From contig NC_020062.1 of NCBI RefSeq assembly GCF_000330885.1, positions 1 through 8,372 on the forward strand: a stretch of DNA of 8,372 nucleotides. The letters run 5' to 3'. Shown piece after piece: positions 1 through 7,039 of this stretch. The DNA is from Rhizobium tropici CIAT 899 (lineage in GTDB: Bacteria > Pseudomonadota > Alphaproteobacteria > Rhizobiales > Rhizobiaceae). The notes under the pieces are model-generated. The model made no database searches. It saw only the letters and a list, made by a program, of their open reading frames with translations, and was not told the origin of the DNA. Position 1 is the stretch's first letter. Every line of letters begins with the position of its first letter. Both the position numbers and the translations under genes were made by a program.

Positions 1-139
1 CATATCAGATCGGCTTGCTGAGATGCGCTGGTTCCGAGACACCAACAGTATGCGATCGGAATGAGCCTTCGGGACAGCACAGCAAAGAGGCCGCGGGATA
101 TACATTCTCTTAGGCGATATGGATGCGGCAAGCCATTCA

Positions 140-173
140 GCTTTGGCCATCGAACCTTGCCGACGGCCAAAGC
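140..173. repeat. Inverted repeat downstream of the small secreted-protein gene
   Basis: Arms GCTTTGGCC (140-148) and GGCCAAAGC (165-173) are perfect 9-bp inverted copies with a 16-nt spacer. They lie 12 bp beyond the stop codon of the minus-strand gene ending at 185, where a 3' hairpin or terminator would be expected. No T-run follows on the minus strand, so it is not a textbook intrinsic terminator, and chance is possible. Confidence 0.3.
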
Positions 174-184
174 CGCACGTTGGG

Positions 185-355
185 TTAACGGCAGATGCGC
201 TCGTTGCGAACCACCCAATGGCCATGAACCCTATGCTTTACGGATTTCACAAAGCAATTGTGGTGATGACGATGAAATGGAGCTGCCTGGGAGGGAGCGC
301 TGACGGCAACGACGGAAGCCAGGGCAATGGCGGTGGAGAGAAGCAGGCTTTTCAT
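185..355 (-). CDS. Small secreted His-rich protein (hypothetical)
   Basis: A 56-residue protein that is probably exported. Residues 1-24 form a typical Sec signal peptide: MK start, hydrophobic stretch LLLSTAIALASVVAV, and a likely cleavage after SQA (A24|A25). The mature part would be only about 32 residues, basic, with seven histidines (28, 30-32, 41, 44, 46) and two cysteines (34 and 55) that could form a disulfide or, with the histidines, bind a metal. An upstream in-frame ATG at 400 exists, but the ATG at 355 was chosen because a GAGG lies 6 nt before it and the signal peptide begins there. Many alphaproteobacteria carry such short orphan secreted proteins with a Trp/Arg-rich tail (here HGHWVVRNERICR). 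Function is unknown and metal binding is inference only. It is monocistronic, with no close neighbour on the same strand. Confidence 0.7.
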   Translation of the reverse strand: MKSLLLSTAIALASVVAVSAPSQAAPFHRHHHNCFVKSVKHRVHGHWVVRNERICR

Positions 356-567
356 GTGAAACCTCATAAGCATTGGGGGTGATGCTGCGTGTTTACGCAT
401 GACTTTGATGACCGATTAAGGCTTAACCGAAAATGAATAGCACCCTTACGATTTTGTAATGAACTTCAGTGGTAGCAACTCGCTCGATGACTCTTCAAAA
501 GGGGTAGAATTGAGCTTCAGAGATTGGATCCCGGTTTAATCGACAATACGCAATGCATTGTGTGTCC

Positions 568-794
568 TCATTGTTCCGGCGGGATAGAGTCATTGGAATG
601 GTCATAGACGAATGTGGGAATGGAACCGGCGAGTAAGCGCTCGAATTGCTCACTCGGAGGCTTATTTTCTTCTCTACTGAAAACAAAATCGGCGCTGGTG
701 GATGCACGCTCCCACCGTCGCTAGAAAATTCAGTCAACTCGGTATCGCTTATGGAAGCTAGCGCCCATATAGCTTCAGGATTAGAAATTTTCAT
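568..794 (-). pseudogene. Possible frameshifted small hypothetical gene
   Basis: The ATG at 794 opens a protein-like N-terminus (MKISNPEAIWALASISDTEL). Around 715-735 the natural-looking reading moves to another minus-strand frame, open from just after a TAG at about 721, giving a hydrophilic, protein-like segment (DFVFSREENKPPSEQFERLL, then AGSIPTFVYDHSNDSIPPEQ) that ends at the TGA at 568-570. The first frame stays open to 495, but its later part is rich in Ser/Pro/Arg in the manner of a shadow frame. I read this as one roughly 75-codon gene broken by a single indel. No good Shine-Dalgarno precedes the ATG, I do not recognise the family, and both halves could be chance. Confidence 0.3.
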
Positions 795-920
795 TGAAAA
801 ACCCGGCAGTTAGGCGGTGCCGAATTCGGATATGAATAGCGAGGCATTCCGCTTGTTTTATGATGTATAGCAAGGCAGGGGGAGGGAATAGTCAAGCAAA
901 TTGTCGTTCAGCAACAGCTT

Positions 921-1418
921 TCAGATAGCCTGCAAACGGAGACGTATTTTCCTGCGCAGAAGGTCGATTGCCTCGGAAACGGTCGGTCCTTCGATCGGAG
1001 GCGGCAACGCACGTTCGCAGAACTCCCGCCAGACGAACAGGGTTAGTTCGGCGCCGTCCGTTTCGCCTTGCTCCTCCCCTTCCGTAAATTGTCCGAGGAG
1101 CCGATATCGGGCATCTCGCCAGAACAGTTTCTCGACCCACTCATAGATAGGAATGATATGGAAATGAAAAGCGAGTCCGGAGCTATGACCATAGCGCCCG
1201 ATATAGACGCGCGGAACGCGGAGTTACTTCTTCAGGGCTGCTTGAGATAGCGCCAATAACGGACCGATTTCGCGCAAATCGTCATCGGATAGGTCCGACA
1301 GATCATCTGCAGATCTCTTCGAGGCAACGACAAGATAGCCGGGGAGGGCAGAGTTCGCGCGATGATCAACAACCCATCCACCGGTTTCCGCGATGAAAAA
1401 CTGTGAAGCGGGCCTCAT
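921..1418 (-). pseudogene. HIT-family protein gene with in-frame nonsense codon
   Basis: HIT (histidine triad) proteins are small nucleotide-binding hydrolases/transferases. The ATG at 1418 has GGAG 7 nt upstream. Codons 1-64 match the N-terminal half of HIT proteins (WVVDHRANSALPGYLVV, then DLSDLSDDDLREIGPLLALS). Codon 65 is TAA (1226-1224). Without any frame change, codons 66-165 continue with GRYGHSSGLAFHFHIIP, the HIT motif with H85 and H87, then EWVEKLFW and TDGAELTLFVWREFCERA, to a TGA at 923-921. The first position of the H-x-H-x-H motif is Ala (A83), which may be normal for this subfamily. The truncated 64-aa product lacks the whole active site, and there is no ATG after the stop for reinitiation. 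The otherwise clean downstream frame argues for a recent nonsense mutation, a sequencing error, or readthrough. It stands alone, with no operon partner. Confidence 0.85.
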
Positions 1419-1698
1419 TTCAAATCTCCAATTCCTGCCAATTCGCCGGCTATTTCTACCCCGCGCCTGGCGCAAAGGCGGTTTGGAATCCGTGAGCATG
1501 AGCCGCCCTTGGTCTGAATGAAGGGGCAAACAGTATGGTCCCTCTTCAGTTGCAGTTATCGCCGGGCGCCCGGCAGATTACACCGAGGAAATAGATAGCG
1601 GCAATGATGTGATGTGACGTTTCTCCAGCGTTGACGGCAGCTCAAGGTCGTTTGTCTCGACTTCGGAATAGGCTCTGCCCAGTTTCCGCGCTCGTAAC

Positions 1699-1724
1699 AA
1701 AACCCTGACAGCTGTCAGGGTTTT
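1699..1724. repeat. Perfect 26-bp palindrome, copy 1
   Basis: Perfect dyad centred between 1711 and 1712, with core CCCTGACAGCTGTCAGGG flanked by AAAA and TTTT. The same core recurs at 1828-1851. As RNA it would fold into a G/C-capped stem followed by a T-run on both strands, so it could act as a bidirectional intrinsic terminator. As DNA it resembles a dyad operator of the lux-box kind (CTG...CAG half sites, about 18-20 bp). The sequence alone does not decide between them. Confidence 0.75.
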
Positions 1725-1827
1725 TCAATAAGCGGATGGGGAGACGGCATGGAAAGCTTTACCCCGCGTAAGGCGAGCGGTCAGAGGAGAGCATATGTCG
1801 TGCTACCTATCAATAAGCTTGGACCGC

Positions 1828-1851
1828 AAACCCTGACAGCTGTCAGGGTTT
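1828..1851. repeat. Perfect 24-bp palindrome, copy 2
   Basis: Perfect dyad centred between 1839 and 1840, identical to copy 1 over its 24 bp, with centres exactly 128 bp apart. The T-run on the plus strand is TTTT followed by GATT; on the minus strand it is only TTT. The spacer between copies is not itself repeated apart from CAATAAGC, found at 1726-1733 and 1811-1818. Confidence 0.75.
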
Positions 1852-1998
1852 TGATTGTACGGGATCCCTAGCATTGGCGCGCTATGCGGCAGAGCAGAAA
1901 CCTGGCCAGTCTTGCCAGGAAGATTTCGGCGAGAAGATAAACGACAGGCTGAATCACGCGGGCGGGCCGCCATTTTATCCCGCGTGGCTGCAGCTACA

Positions 1999-2015
1999 GC
2001 GGCGTCCGACGCCGC
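1999..2015 (-). terminator. GC-rich hairpin after the PBP gene
   Basis: GCGGCGTC and GACGCCGC are inverted copies around one central base, 33 bp past the stop codon of the minus-strand PBP gene. The position suits a transcript end, but no T-run follows, so it may need Rho or simply reflect local GC-rich sequence. Confidence 0.3.
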
Positions 2016-2048
2016 AGCCGTCGCGACGCGTCAGAGCCAGCGTGATCC

Positions 2049-3770
2049 TTAATATGCGGCCAGCAAGTTCGATCCGAAATCCGGCTCGACACCGAGCAGC
2101 GGCGCGGCGTGGGCAATGATGTCGTGAACCATGGGTGCCGCCGTGTTGGTCGCGAAGGTTAAATTGTGTTGGCCTGTCAGCGGCTGGTCGACGAAGGCCA
2201 GCACCACATATTTCGGGTTATTCATTGGAAACGCCGCCAGGAATGAATTGAAGCTGAGCTTGTGCGAGTAGACCCCGTGGATGACCTTGTTTGCGGTGCC
2301 GGTCTTCCCGCCGACGTGATAGCCGGGGACGTCGGCAGGTTTGCCAGACCCTTGCTCACCGTTCAACTGGAAGAGGTAGCGGATCGTGTCGCTGGTGCTC
2401 TTCTTGACGATCATCGTTTCGGTCTTTTCCGCCTCTTCCTGCGTGCGCGGCAGGAAGGTCGGCTCGATCAGCTTGCCGCCGTCAATGAGGGCGGCACCCG
2501 CGACGGCGGTTTGCATCGGCGTGGTGGCGACGCCGTGGCCGAACGCTATGGTTATGGAGTTGAGCTTCTTCCAAACTCTTGGCTGGCTCGGCGCTTTCAC
2601 CTCAGGCAGTTCCGTCTGCATTTTCGACAGCAGACCGAAGCGGGTCAGGTAGCTCTTCTGGATGGTCATGCCCACCTTGTCCATCATCTTGGCCGTGCCG
2701 ATGTTGGACGAATAACGGAAGATTTCCGGGATCGACAGGACACGCCGTGGCACGTCGCGATCGTCATGGATAGTGAAGCCGCCGTAGTGCAGGGGAGAGC
2801 TGGCGTCGAAGGTGTCCGTCAGCTTGACCGTGCCGGTATCGATGGCCATCGCGATCGAGAAGGTCTTGAAAACCGATCCCATCTCGTCGGTGCCGTTCGA
2901 CATGCGGTTCAGCCAGCCTTTGACATCAGTCTGCGGATCGTTCGGGTCGAAGTCGGGTGCCGAGGCCATGGCCAGGACTTCGCCGGTGTGGATGTCGAGA
3001 ATGACGGCGCCGGCCGCCTGACTCTGGTAGCGGCCGATCGCATCCGACACCACGTCGTGAACGATGTTCTGAACGCGCAGGTCGATCGAAAGCCGCACGG
3101 GCTCCAGTTGGTCGCGGCTCGTCAGGCCCGTTGATGCGAGATCCGACAGGCCCTGCATGTCGAGATATTTCTCCATGCCGGCGACGCCGTGATTGTCGAT
3201 ATCGACATAGCCGAGAATATGGGCAGCGGTTCGCCCGCCCGGATAGAAGCGCTTGACCTCAGGCCGAAATCCGATTGCGGGAATGCCGAGTGCCAGGATT
3301 TCGCTCTGTTCCTTCGGTGTCAGCTGCCGGCGCAGCCAGGCAAAATGCGAGCGGCGATCGGCAAGCTTCTTATAAAGTGATTTGCGGTCGATATCGGGAA
3401 AGATCGAGGCGATTTTTTCCACTGCCTCGTCCGGATCGATCACACGGTTAGGCTCCGCAAACATCGAAACGGTGCGGATATCCGTTGCAAGCAATTCGCC
3501 GTTTCTGTCGACGATATCCGGACGCGCGGCGCTGACATGATCCGGAGGAATTGCCGAGGTGTCGGTCCTCGGCTCCATGTCGAAATAGGTAAGCCTGGCG
3601 AAGATCGCCACATAACAGACGAGCAGCCCGCCCGCGAGCATCATGATGCGCGCTTTGGCAAGTTTCGCCTGGCCCGTCGCGCGCACCGGCGGGCGCTCGC
3701 GGCCCCCAGGACCAAAGGTGATTCTGATGAGGCGACCGCTATTTGCGCCGAGGGCGTGGATGATCGACAT
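2049..3770 (-). CDS. FtsI/PBP2-type peptidoglycan D,D-transpeptidase
   Basis: A class B penicillin-binding protein that cross-links peptidoglycan stem peptides in the periplasm, of the FtsI (PBP3) type used at the septum. From the ATG at 3770 it has 573 residues: a short basic cytoplasmic part, one membrane anchor (about 42-60, MMLAGGLLVCYVAIFARL), a PBP dimerisation domain (about 80-225, with RPDIVDRNGELLATDI and FRPEVKRFYPGG), and a transpeptidase domain (about 250-560). All three catalytic motifs are present: SxxK as GSVFK with nucleophile S299, SxN as SSN at 354-356, and KTG as GGKTGT at 489-491. The frame can be extended to a TTG at 3821 (590 aa). Neither start has a clear Shine-Dalgarno; the ATG was preferred because the added 17 residues look unlike protein. 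Length is normal for the family. No mraW, murE or other dcw genes flank it, so it is probably a second, dispersed copy rather than the main ftsI. Confidence 0.93.
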   Translation of the reverse strand: MSIIHALGANSGRLIRITFGPGGRERPPVRATGQAKLAKARIMMLAGGLLVCYVAIFARLTYFDMEPRTDTSAIPPDHVSAARPDIVDRNGELLATDIRTVSMFAEPNRVIDPDEAVEKIASIFPDIDRKSLYKKLADRRSHFAWLRRQLTPKEQSEILALGIPAIGFRPEVKRFYPGGRTAAHILGYVDIDNHGVAGMEKYLDMQGLSDLASTGLTSRDQLEPVRLSIDLRVQNIVHDVVSDAIGRYQSQAAGAVILDIHTGEVLAMASAPDFDPNDPQTDVKGWLNRMSNGTDEMGSVFKTFSIAMAIDTGTVKLTDTFDASSPLHYGGFTIHDDRDVPRRVLSIPEIFRYSSNIGTAKMMDKVGMTIQKSYLTRFGLLSKMQTELPEVKAPSQPRVWKKLNSITIAFGHGVATTPMQTAVAGAALIDGGKLIEPTFLPRTQEEAEKTETMIVKKSTSDTIRYLFQLNGEQGSGKPADVPGYHVGGKTGTANKVIHGVYSHKLSFNSFLAAFPMNNPKYVVLAFVDQPLTGQHNLTFATNTAAPMVHDIIAHAAPLLGVEPDFGSNLLAAY

Positions 3771-3835
3771 GAACGATAATTCGCAAAAACTGGGAGGGCG
3801 GGTTTGCCTCTCGATTAACAATCTTTAAACGCAAG

Positions 3836-3843
3836 ATGGTTAA
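3836..3843 (-). promoter_or_regulatory. CtrA-like half site TTAACCAT upstream of the PBP gene
   Basis: The minus strand reads TTAACCAT here, 65 bp upstream of the ATG at 3770. TTAACCAT is described as a CtrA recognition form in alphaproteobacteria, and CtrA controls division genes there, so a cell-cycle input to this PBP is plausible. A further TTAA lies nearer the gene (TTTAAAGATTGTTAATC), but with a 6-nt gap instead of the classic 7. An 8-mer can occur by chance. Confidence 0.35.
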
Positions 3844-4399
3844 CAGGAGTCTAATCATAAGCTCCCATTACCAATCCTCGTGCACGAAAGCCGGCCGCGC
3901 GGTAGGGACGAGTCGATTGTGGCGCGACAATCAAGGTTTCCTGCATTAGCAGGCCCGTCTTGCATAAGGTTCTCATCCCATGCTAACGCCCAATACGGCC
4001 TTGGCATGGAAGATAGCGCACCGACCGGACTTTCAGCCGGCAAGTAACAAAGTGGAAGCGCGAGTGGGTAATTAGGGTGTGGCTTATGCGCCTGTCCACG
4101 TTAATATAGTGCCTCAATGCAAGGCCCATTAATGGATTGAAGTACATATATAATTTTTCGATATGGAAGTATAATCCATGATAGTTTCCGCCTGTGATTT
4201 TGCGCGGTATCGGGCAGATTATTGCGAGGCTCCGGCGTCAACCAAAATTATGGGCTCCACGAAAGAGGGCTCGGCTCGCATTGTCATCCTCCCTGAAGCT
4301 TCAGCTTTCTACAGAAGGCCCGCCTGGTGGAATGGCGGCGATCAAAGGGTAGCGTCGGGTTAACGAGTCTGTCGGGAACGGATTGGTATTTGGTGGCGA
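3844..4399. other. Interval without recognisable gene
   Basis: I see no supported gene. The region around 4100-4180 is markedly AT-rich (GTACATATATAATTTTTCG), unlike its surroundings, and contains a CCATTAATGG palindrome at 4127-4136. An open frame from the ATG at 4178 to 4363 (61 codons, GGAAG 8 nt upstream) has no recognisable domain. The end of the interval (4360-4402) may already belong to the IS6-type remnant: another frame reads TDWYLVAMTEI, resembling the block before the conserved C-terminal motif of IS6 transposases. Confidence 0.4.
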
Positions 4400-4402
4400 T
4401 GA

Positions 4403-4675
4403 CCGAAATCTCTCCTGCTCCCGGGCGTCGAGCATCGGTCACACAAAGGCATCAACAACCGCGCCGAAAATTCACTTCTTCCCGTACGACGACGCGAACG
4501 GCGGATGATGCACTTCAAGTCGGTCCGGCAATGCCAGCGTTTCGTCTCGACACAGGGCCAGATCGCCAATCTGTTTCTTCTTCACCGCAAACATCTCAGC
4601 GCCGCAGACCATCGAAAGCTTCGCTTCCACGCCATCGCAACATGGCGGCAGATCACCATGTCGATCAACGCGTGA
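4403..4675 (+). pseudogene. IS6-family transposase, C-terminal remnant
   Basis: The plus frame ending at the TGA 4673-4675 reads PGVEHRSHKGINNRAENS, then LLPVRRRERRMMHFKSVRQC, QRFVSTQGQIANLF and a tail ATWRQITMS. This is the C-terminal third of an IS6-family DDE transposase: the NNRAENS block carries the catalytic Glu, followed by the RRRER-x-M-x-x-FKS signature. The usual His after ENS is replaced by Leu. The frame is closed by a TGA at 4400-4402, and the two catalytic Asp regions are absent, although a short stretch in another frame just upstream (AMTEISPAPG) may be a frameshifted continuation. It cannot be active. It marks an old insertion directly upstream of the two-component operon. Confidence 0.85.
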
Positions 4676-4741
4676 AGCCTGGTACCATGCCAGACGCACC
4701 CCCTGGCCAAGCTTAAGCCGATGCCACCCTTTGAAGTTGGC

Positions 4742-4804
4742 CTAAAACACATTCTTCGCCAAATCCAATCCGATAATGCTAATCTTTTTCAAGGACCCCT
4801 CCTC
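4742..4804 (-). pseudogene. IS110-family transposase, N-terminal remnant
   Basis: A TTG at 4792 preceded by GAGGAGGGG (4804-4796) starts KKISIIGLDLAKNVF, the N-terminal signature of IS110-family transposases, which contains the first Asp of the DEDD catalytic set (GLDLAKN). The 17th codon is TAG (4744-4742), where family members usually have Gln, and the sequence beyond no longer looks like IS110. Only the first 16 codons, the ribosome binding site and probably some of the element's left end (up to about 4870) remain. The break lies next to the IS6 remnant on the other strand, suggesting that one element inserted into or recombined with the other. Confidence 0.75.
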
Positions 4805-4954
4805 GAAATGGTGATCACCGTCTCCATTCTGGCATACATATGCCGGCGGCGGTGCCTTCACGCCACCAGAACCGCCTGCAAGGTTGTCTCAATGGAAGGA
4901 TGTTAGTTGCGCATGAATGGCCCGCGGGCGCGGGTATGTAATGGAGCGGACGGA

Positions 4955-5629
4955 ATGCGGGTGCTTCTGGTCGAGGACGAAAAACCAATGGCTGCCGTCT
5001 TGCGCAATGGACTTGTGCGCCAAGGTATGGTCGTGGACGATGTGGCGACCCTCGTGGATGCCGACGCTGCTCTTTACGACAACGTCTACGACGCAGTGGT
5101 GCTGGATCGCAGATTGCCTGACGGCGACGGCCTGTCGCTGGTCAAATCACTGCGCGCCAGAGGCGATACCGTACCCGTGCTTGTATTGACCGCGAAGGGG
5201 GACCTGCTTGACCGGATCGCCGGCCTCGATAGCGGCGCGGACGACTATCTTGGCAAACCCTTTTCTTTTGAAGAGCTCCTGGCCCGGCTGCGCGCGCTCC
5301 TGCGCCGCCCTGCCAATCTGCAGCCTGATATCGTTAGGTTGGGCCGCTTGTCATTCGATTTCGGGCATCGTGAGGCACATGTCGAAGCCGTCCCTCTGCG
5401 CATGCCGCGCCGGGAACTGCTTGTGCTCGAAGCGCTGATGAGGCGGATGGGGCGGATGGTACTGCGCGAGATGTTGATGGAAGCAGTCTTCGGCATGAAC
5501 GACGAGATCGAATCGAATGCACTCGATACACATATCTCCCGCCTGCGCCGTAAGCTCACCGACGCCCATGCGGACGTTGCAATTAACGGCATCCGCGGTG
5601 TCGGCTATCTGATCAGCGAGACGGCGTGA
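4955..5629 (+). CDS. OmpR/PhoB-family response regulator
   Basis: A DNA-binding response regulator that would be phosphorylated by the adjacent kinase and act at promoters in the cytoplasm. From the ATG at 4955 it has 224 residues. The receiver domain (1-115) has acidic pocket E7-D8-E9, phosphoacceptor D51 (VVLDRRLPDGDG), switch T79 (VLVLTAK) and K101 (YLGKPFSFEEL). A winged-helix effector domain (about 128-222) ends in THISRLRRKL and INGIRGVGYLI, typical of the family. An upstream TTG (4907) would add 16 residues (MRMNGPRARVCNGADG) that do not belong to the fold; the ATG at 4955 has GGAG 8 nt before it and gives the usual length. It is close to the QseB/PmrA/TctD subgroup. Its stop overlaps the next start, so the two are translationally coupled. 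The target genes are not evident here. Confidence 0.95.
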   Translation: MRVLLVEDEKPMAAVLRNGLVRQGMVVDDVATLVDADAALYDNVYDAVVLDRRLPDGDGLSLVKSLRARGDTVPVLVLTAKGDLLDRIAGLDSGADDYLGKPFSFEELLARLRALLRRPANLQPDIVRLGRLSFDFGHREAHVEAVPLRMPRRELLVLEALMRRMGRMVLREMLMEAVFGMNDEIESNALDTHISRLRRKLTDAHADVAINGIRGVGYLISETA

Positions 5630-7005
5630 TGCGCCAACCCTCGCTGAAATGGGTGCTGGTCAGCAGGCTGGTAACGCTGCAGGCATGCATAATCGCGATC
5701 ATACCGCTGATGATCACAGCTGTGCTCTGGAGCACCGGCTACCTGCTCAATGATTATGAGGGCGCCAGCATAGACGTGCTCGCCGAAGCGGTCGAACGGG
5801 GCGTGACGGGCGGACTGATGCTGCGGGAGACCCCAGCACTTGGCTCTCTTCGTGCCAACGAACCTGACCTGTGGTTTGCGATCCGCGATCGCGAAGGACA
5901 TCGCCTGCAAGAGGGCAACATTCCTCCCGCCTATCTGCCTGCTATCGCGATGCTCGACCAACTCAGCGACGCACGCCTTAGCAAGCAACCTGAACTCGCC
6001 GGGAAACCCGACGCCGTGATCAAATGGGTCGACAGCCCTGCCGGTCGGGTTCAGATTCTGACGGGCACGAAAGGACAGATGTCCTTGCAGCGGCTGGTAA
6101 GAACCATGTCGCGTGGGCTGGTCTCGCTCATTCTGCCCGTGATCGTGCTTGTGGCTTTGACGACCTCGCTTGCCACGCCACTGGTGGTGCGGCGCGCTTT
6201 GGCGGGTCTCCGGCGGATCGTACAACAGGCCGCTCACATAGAGTTCGACAAGCGCGGCACTCAGCTACAGGCGAATGATGTGCCCATCGAAATCAACGCA
6301 CTTGTCGGTGCAGTCAATGATGCGCTGCGTCGTCTCGACGTCGGCTATGAGCGACATCAGCATTTCCTGGCACAGGCGGCCCATGAACTGCGCACACCAA
6401 TCGCCATTTTGAACGCACGCATTTCGGCCCTGCCTGCTGGTTCAGACAGGCGTAACCTGCTGGAAGATGCGGCACGTCTGACGACACTTGCCGGTCAGTT
6501 GCTCGATCTCCAGCGCCTCGACCAGAAGCGCGATCACTTCTTGCCGGTTAATCTGACCGCTATAGCCAAGCAGGTGCTATTCGACCTCGGTCCCCTGGCG
6601 CTCGGTGCCGGCTATGAGGTGAGCTTCGAACCGGAAGTCGACGAGGTGCTGGTGATCGGCGACCACACTTCGTTGGAGCGGGCTTTGACCAATCTCGTCC
6701 AGAACGCCATCGACCATGGCGGACGCCAAGGAAGAATCTCTGTGCGTGTCAGCAAGGAGCATTTCGTCGACGTTTCCGACGAAGGCAAAGGCGTCGCCTG
6801 GGACGCACGCGAACAAATCTTCGAGCCGTTCAATCGCCTCGGGCCAGATGGCCGCGGCGCCGGACTGGGGCTTAATCTGGTTCGGGAGATCATGGAGCTG
6901 CACGGTGGCACCGTCGCTGTCGTCAATGCTGGTTCCAAGGGCGCCTGTGTGAGGATGACCTTTCCCTGCGAAGGGATCGCCGATGGCGGGGCGCAATCGG
7001 CCTAG
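5629..7005 (+). CDS. Membrane sensor histidine kinase
   Basis: The cognate kinase, 458 residues from the ATG at 5629, which shares one base with the regulator's TGA (TGATG). A GTG one codon earlier is an alternative. Layout: short N-terminal cytoplasmic part, membrane segment about 9-33, periplasmic sensor region about 40-160, second membrane segment about 162-186, HAMP-like linker about 187-238, HisKA with H252 (QAAHELRTPIAIL), and an HATPase_c domain with N-box N359 (NLVQNAIDHG), G1 DEGKG (384-388), F-box about 398-402 (IFEPFNRLG) and G2 GAGLGL (410-415). All residues needed for autophosphorylation are present. The overall plan is of the QseC/TctE type. The roughly 120-residue sensor region gives no clue to the ligand. 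Confidence 0.95.
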   Translation: MRQPSLKWVLVSRLVTLQACIIAIIPLMITAVLWSTGYLLNDYEGASIDVLAEAVERGVTGGLMLRETPALGSLRANEPDLWFAIRDREGHRLQEGNIPPAYLPAIAMLDQLSDARLSKQPELAGKPDAVIKWVDSPAGRVQILTGTKGQMSLQRLVRTMSRGLVSLILPVIVLVALTTSLATPLVVRRALAGLRRIVQQAAHIEFDKRGTQLQANDVPIEINALVGAVNDALRRLDVGYERHQHFLAQAAHELRTPIAILNARISALPAGSDRRNLLEDAARLTTLAGQLLDLQRLDQKRDHFLPVNLTAIAKQVLFDLGPLALGAGYEVSFEPEVDEVLVIGDHTSLERALTNLVQNAIDHGGRQGRISVRVSKEHFVDVSDEGKGVAWDAREQIFEPFNRLGPDGRGAGLGLNLVREIMELHGGTVAVVNAGSKGACVRMTFPCEGIADGGAQSA

Positions 7006-7017
7006 CACCGTGTAACC

Positions 7018-7039
7018 GGAGGACCGCCGCGTCTCCTCC
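7018..7039 (+). terminator. Weak hairpin after the kinase gene
   Basis: GGAGGA (7018-7023) and TCCTCC (7034-7039) pair across a 10-nt loop, 13 bp past the kinase stop codon. No T-run follows, only CTCAATG. It may be the 3' end of the operon transcript, but support is weak. Confidence 0.3.

Larger units (their letters stand above)
1419..2048. other. Gene-poor interval with paired palindromes
   Basis: No recognisable protein gene between the HIT remnant and the PBP gene. It holds two near-identical palindromes (separate entries) and a GC-rich hairpin near the PBP stop. Two short open frames with good Shine-Dalgarno sequences lie around the palindromes: 1749-1871 (40 codons, preceded by GGGGAG, running through the second palindrome) and 1795-1836 (13 codons, preceded by AGAGGAG, with its TGA inside the second palindrome). 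Neither has a recognisable product. Frames after 1855 are Ala/Arg-rich and look like GC-rich noise. Confidence 0.5.

Noticed and set aside
1699..1851. Reading the palindrome pair as a CRISPR array
   Set aside because: Only two units, perfectly palindromic repeats and a spacer of about 100 bp; no cas genes.
1855..2052. Plus-strand frame of 65 codons before the PBP stop
   Set aside because: Ala/Arg-rich with no ribosome binding site or known family; looks like GC-rich noise.
2262..3134. A 290-codon open frame on the plus strand
   Set aside because: Lies wholly antisense to the PBP catalytic domain. Its composition (Val/Arg/Asp/Gly-rich, no domain) is typical of a mirror frame in high-GC DNA.
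4178..4363. 61-codon plus-strand frame with a GGAAG upstream
   Set aside because: No domain, signal peptide or conserved look; next to IS debris. Mentioned only within the interval entry.
4327..4716. A 129-codon plus-strand frame
   Set aside because: Ser/Arg/Gln-rich product; a neighbouring frame of the same stretch encodes clear IS6-type transposase sequence, so this is the wrong frame.
5605..6237. A 210-codon open frame on the minus strand
   Set aside because: Antisense to the kinase N-terminal half; rich in His, Gln and Arg with no recognisable domain, so a shadow.
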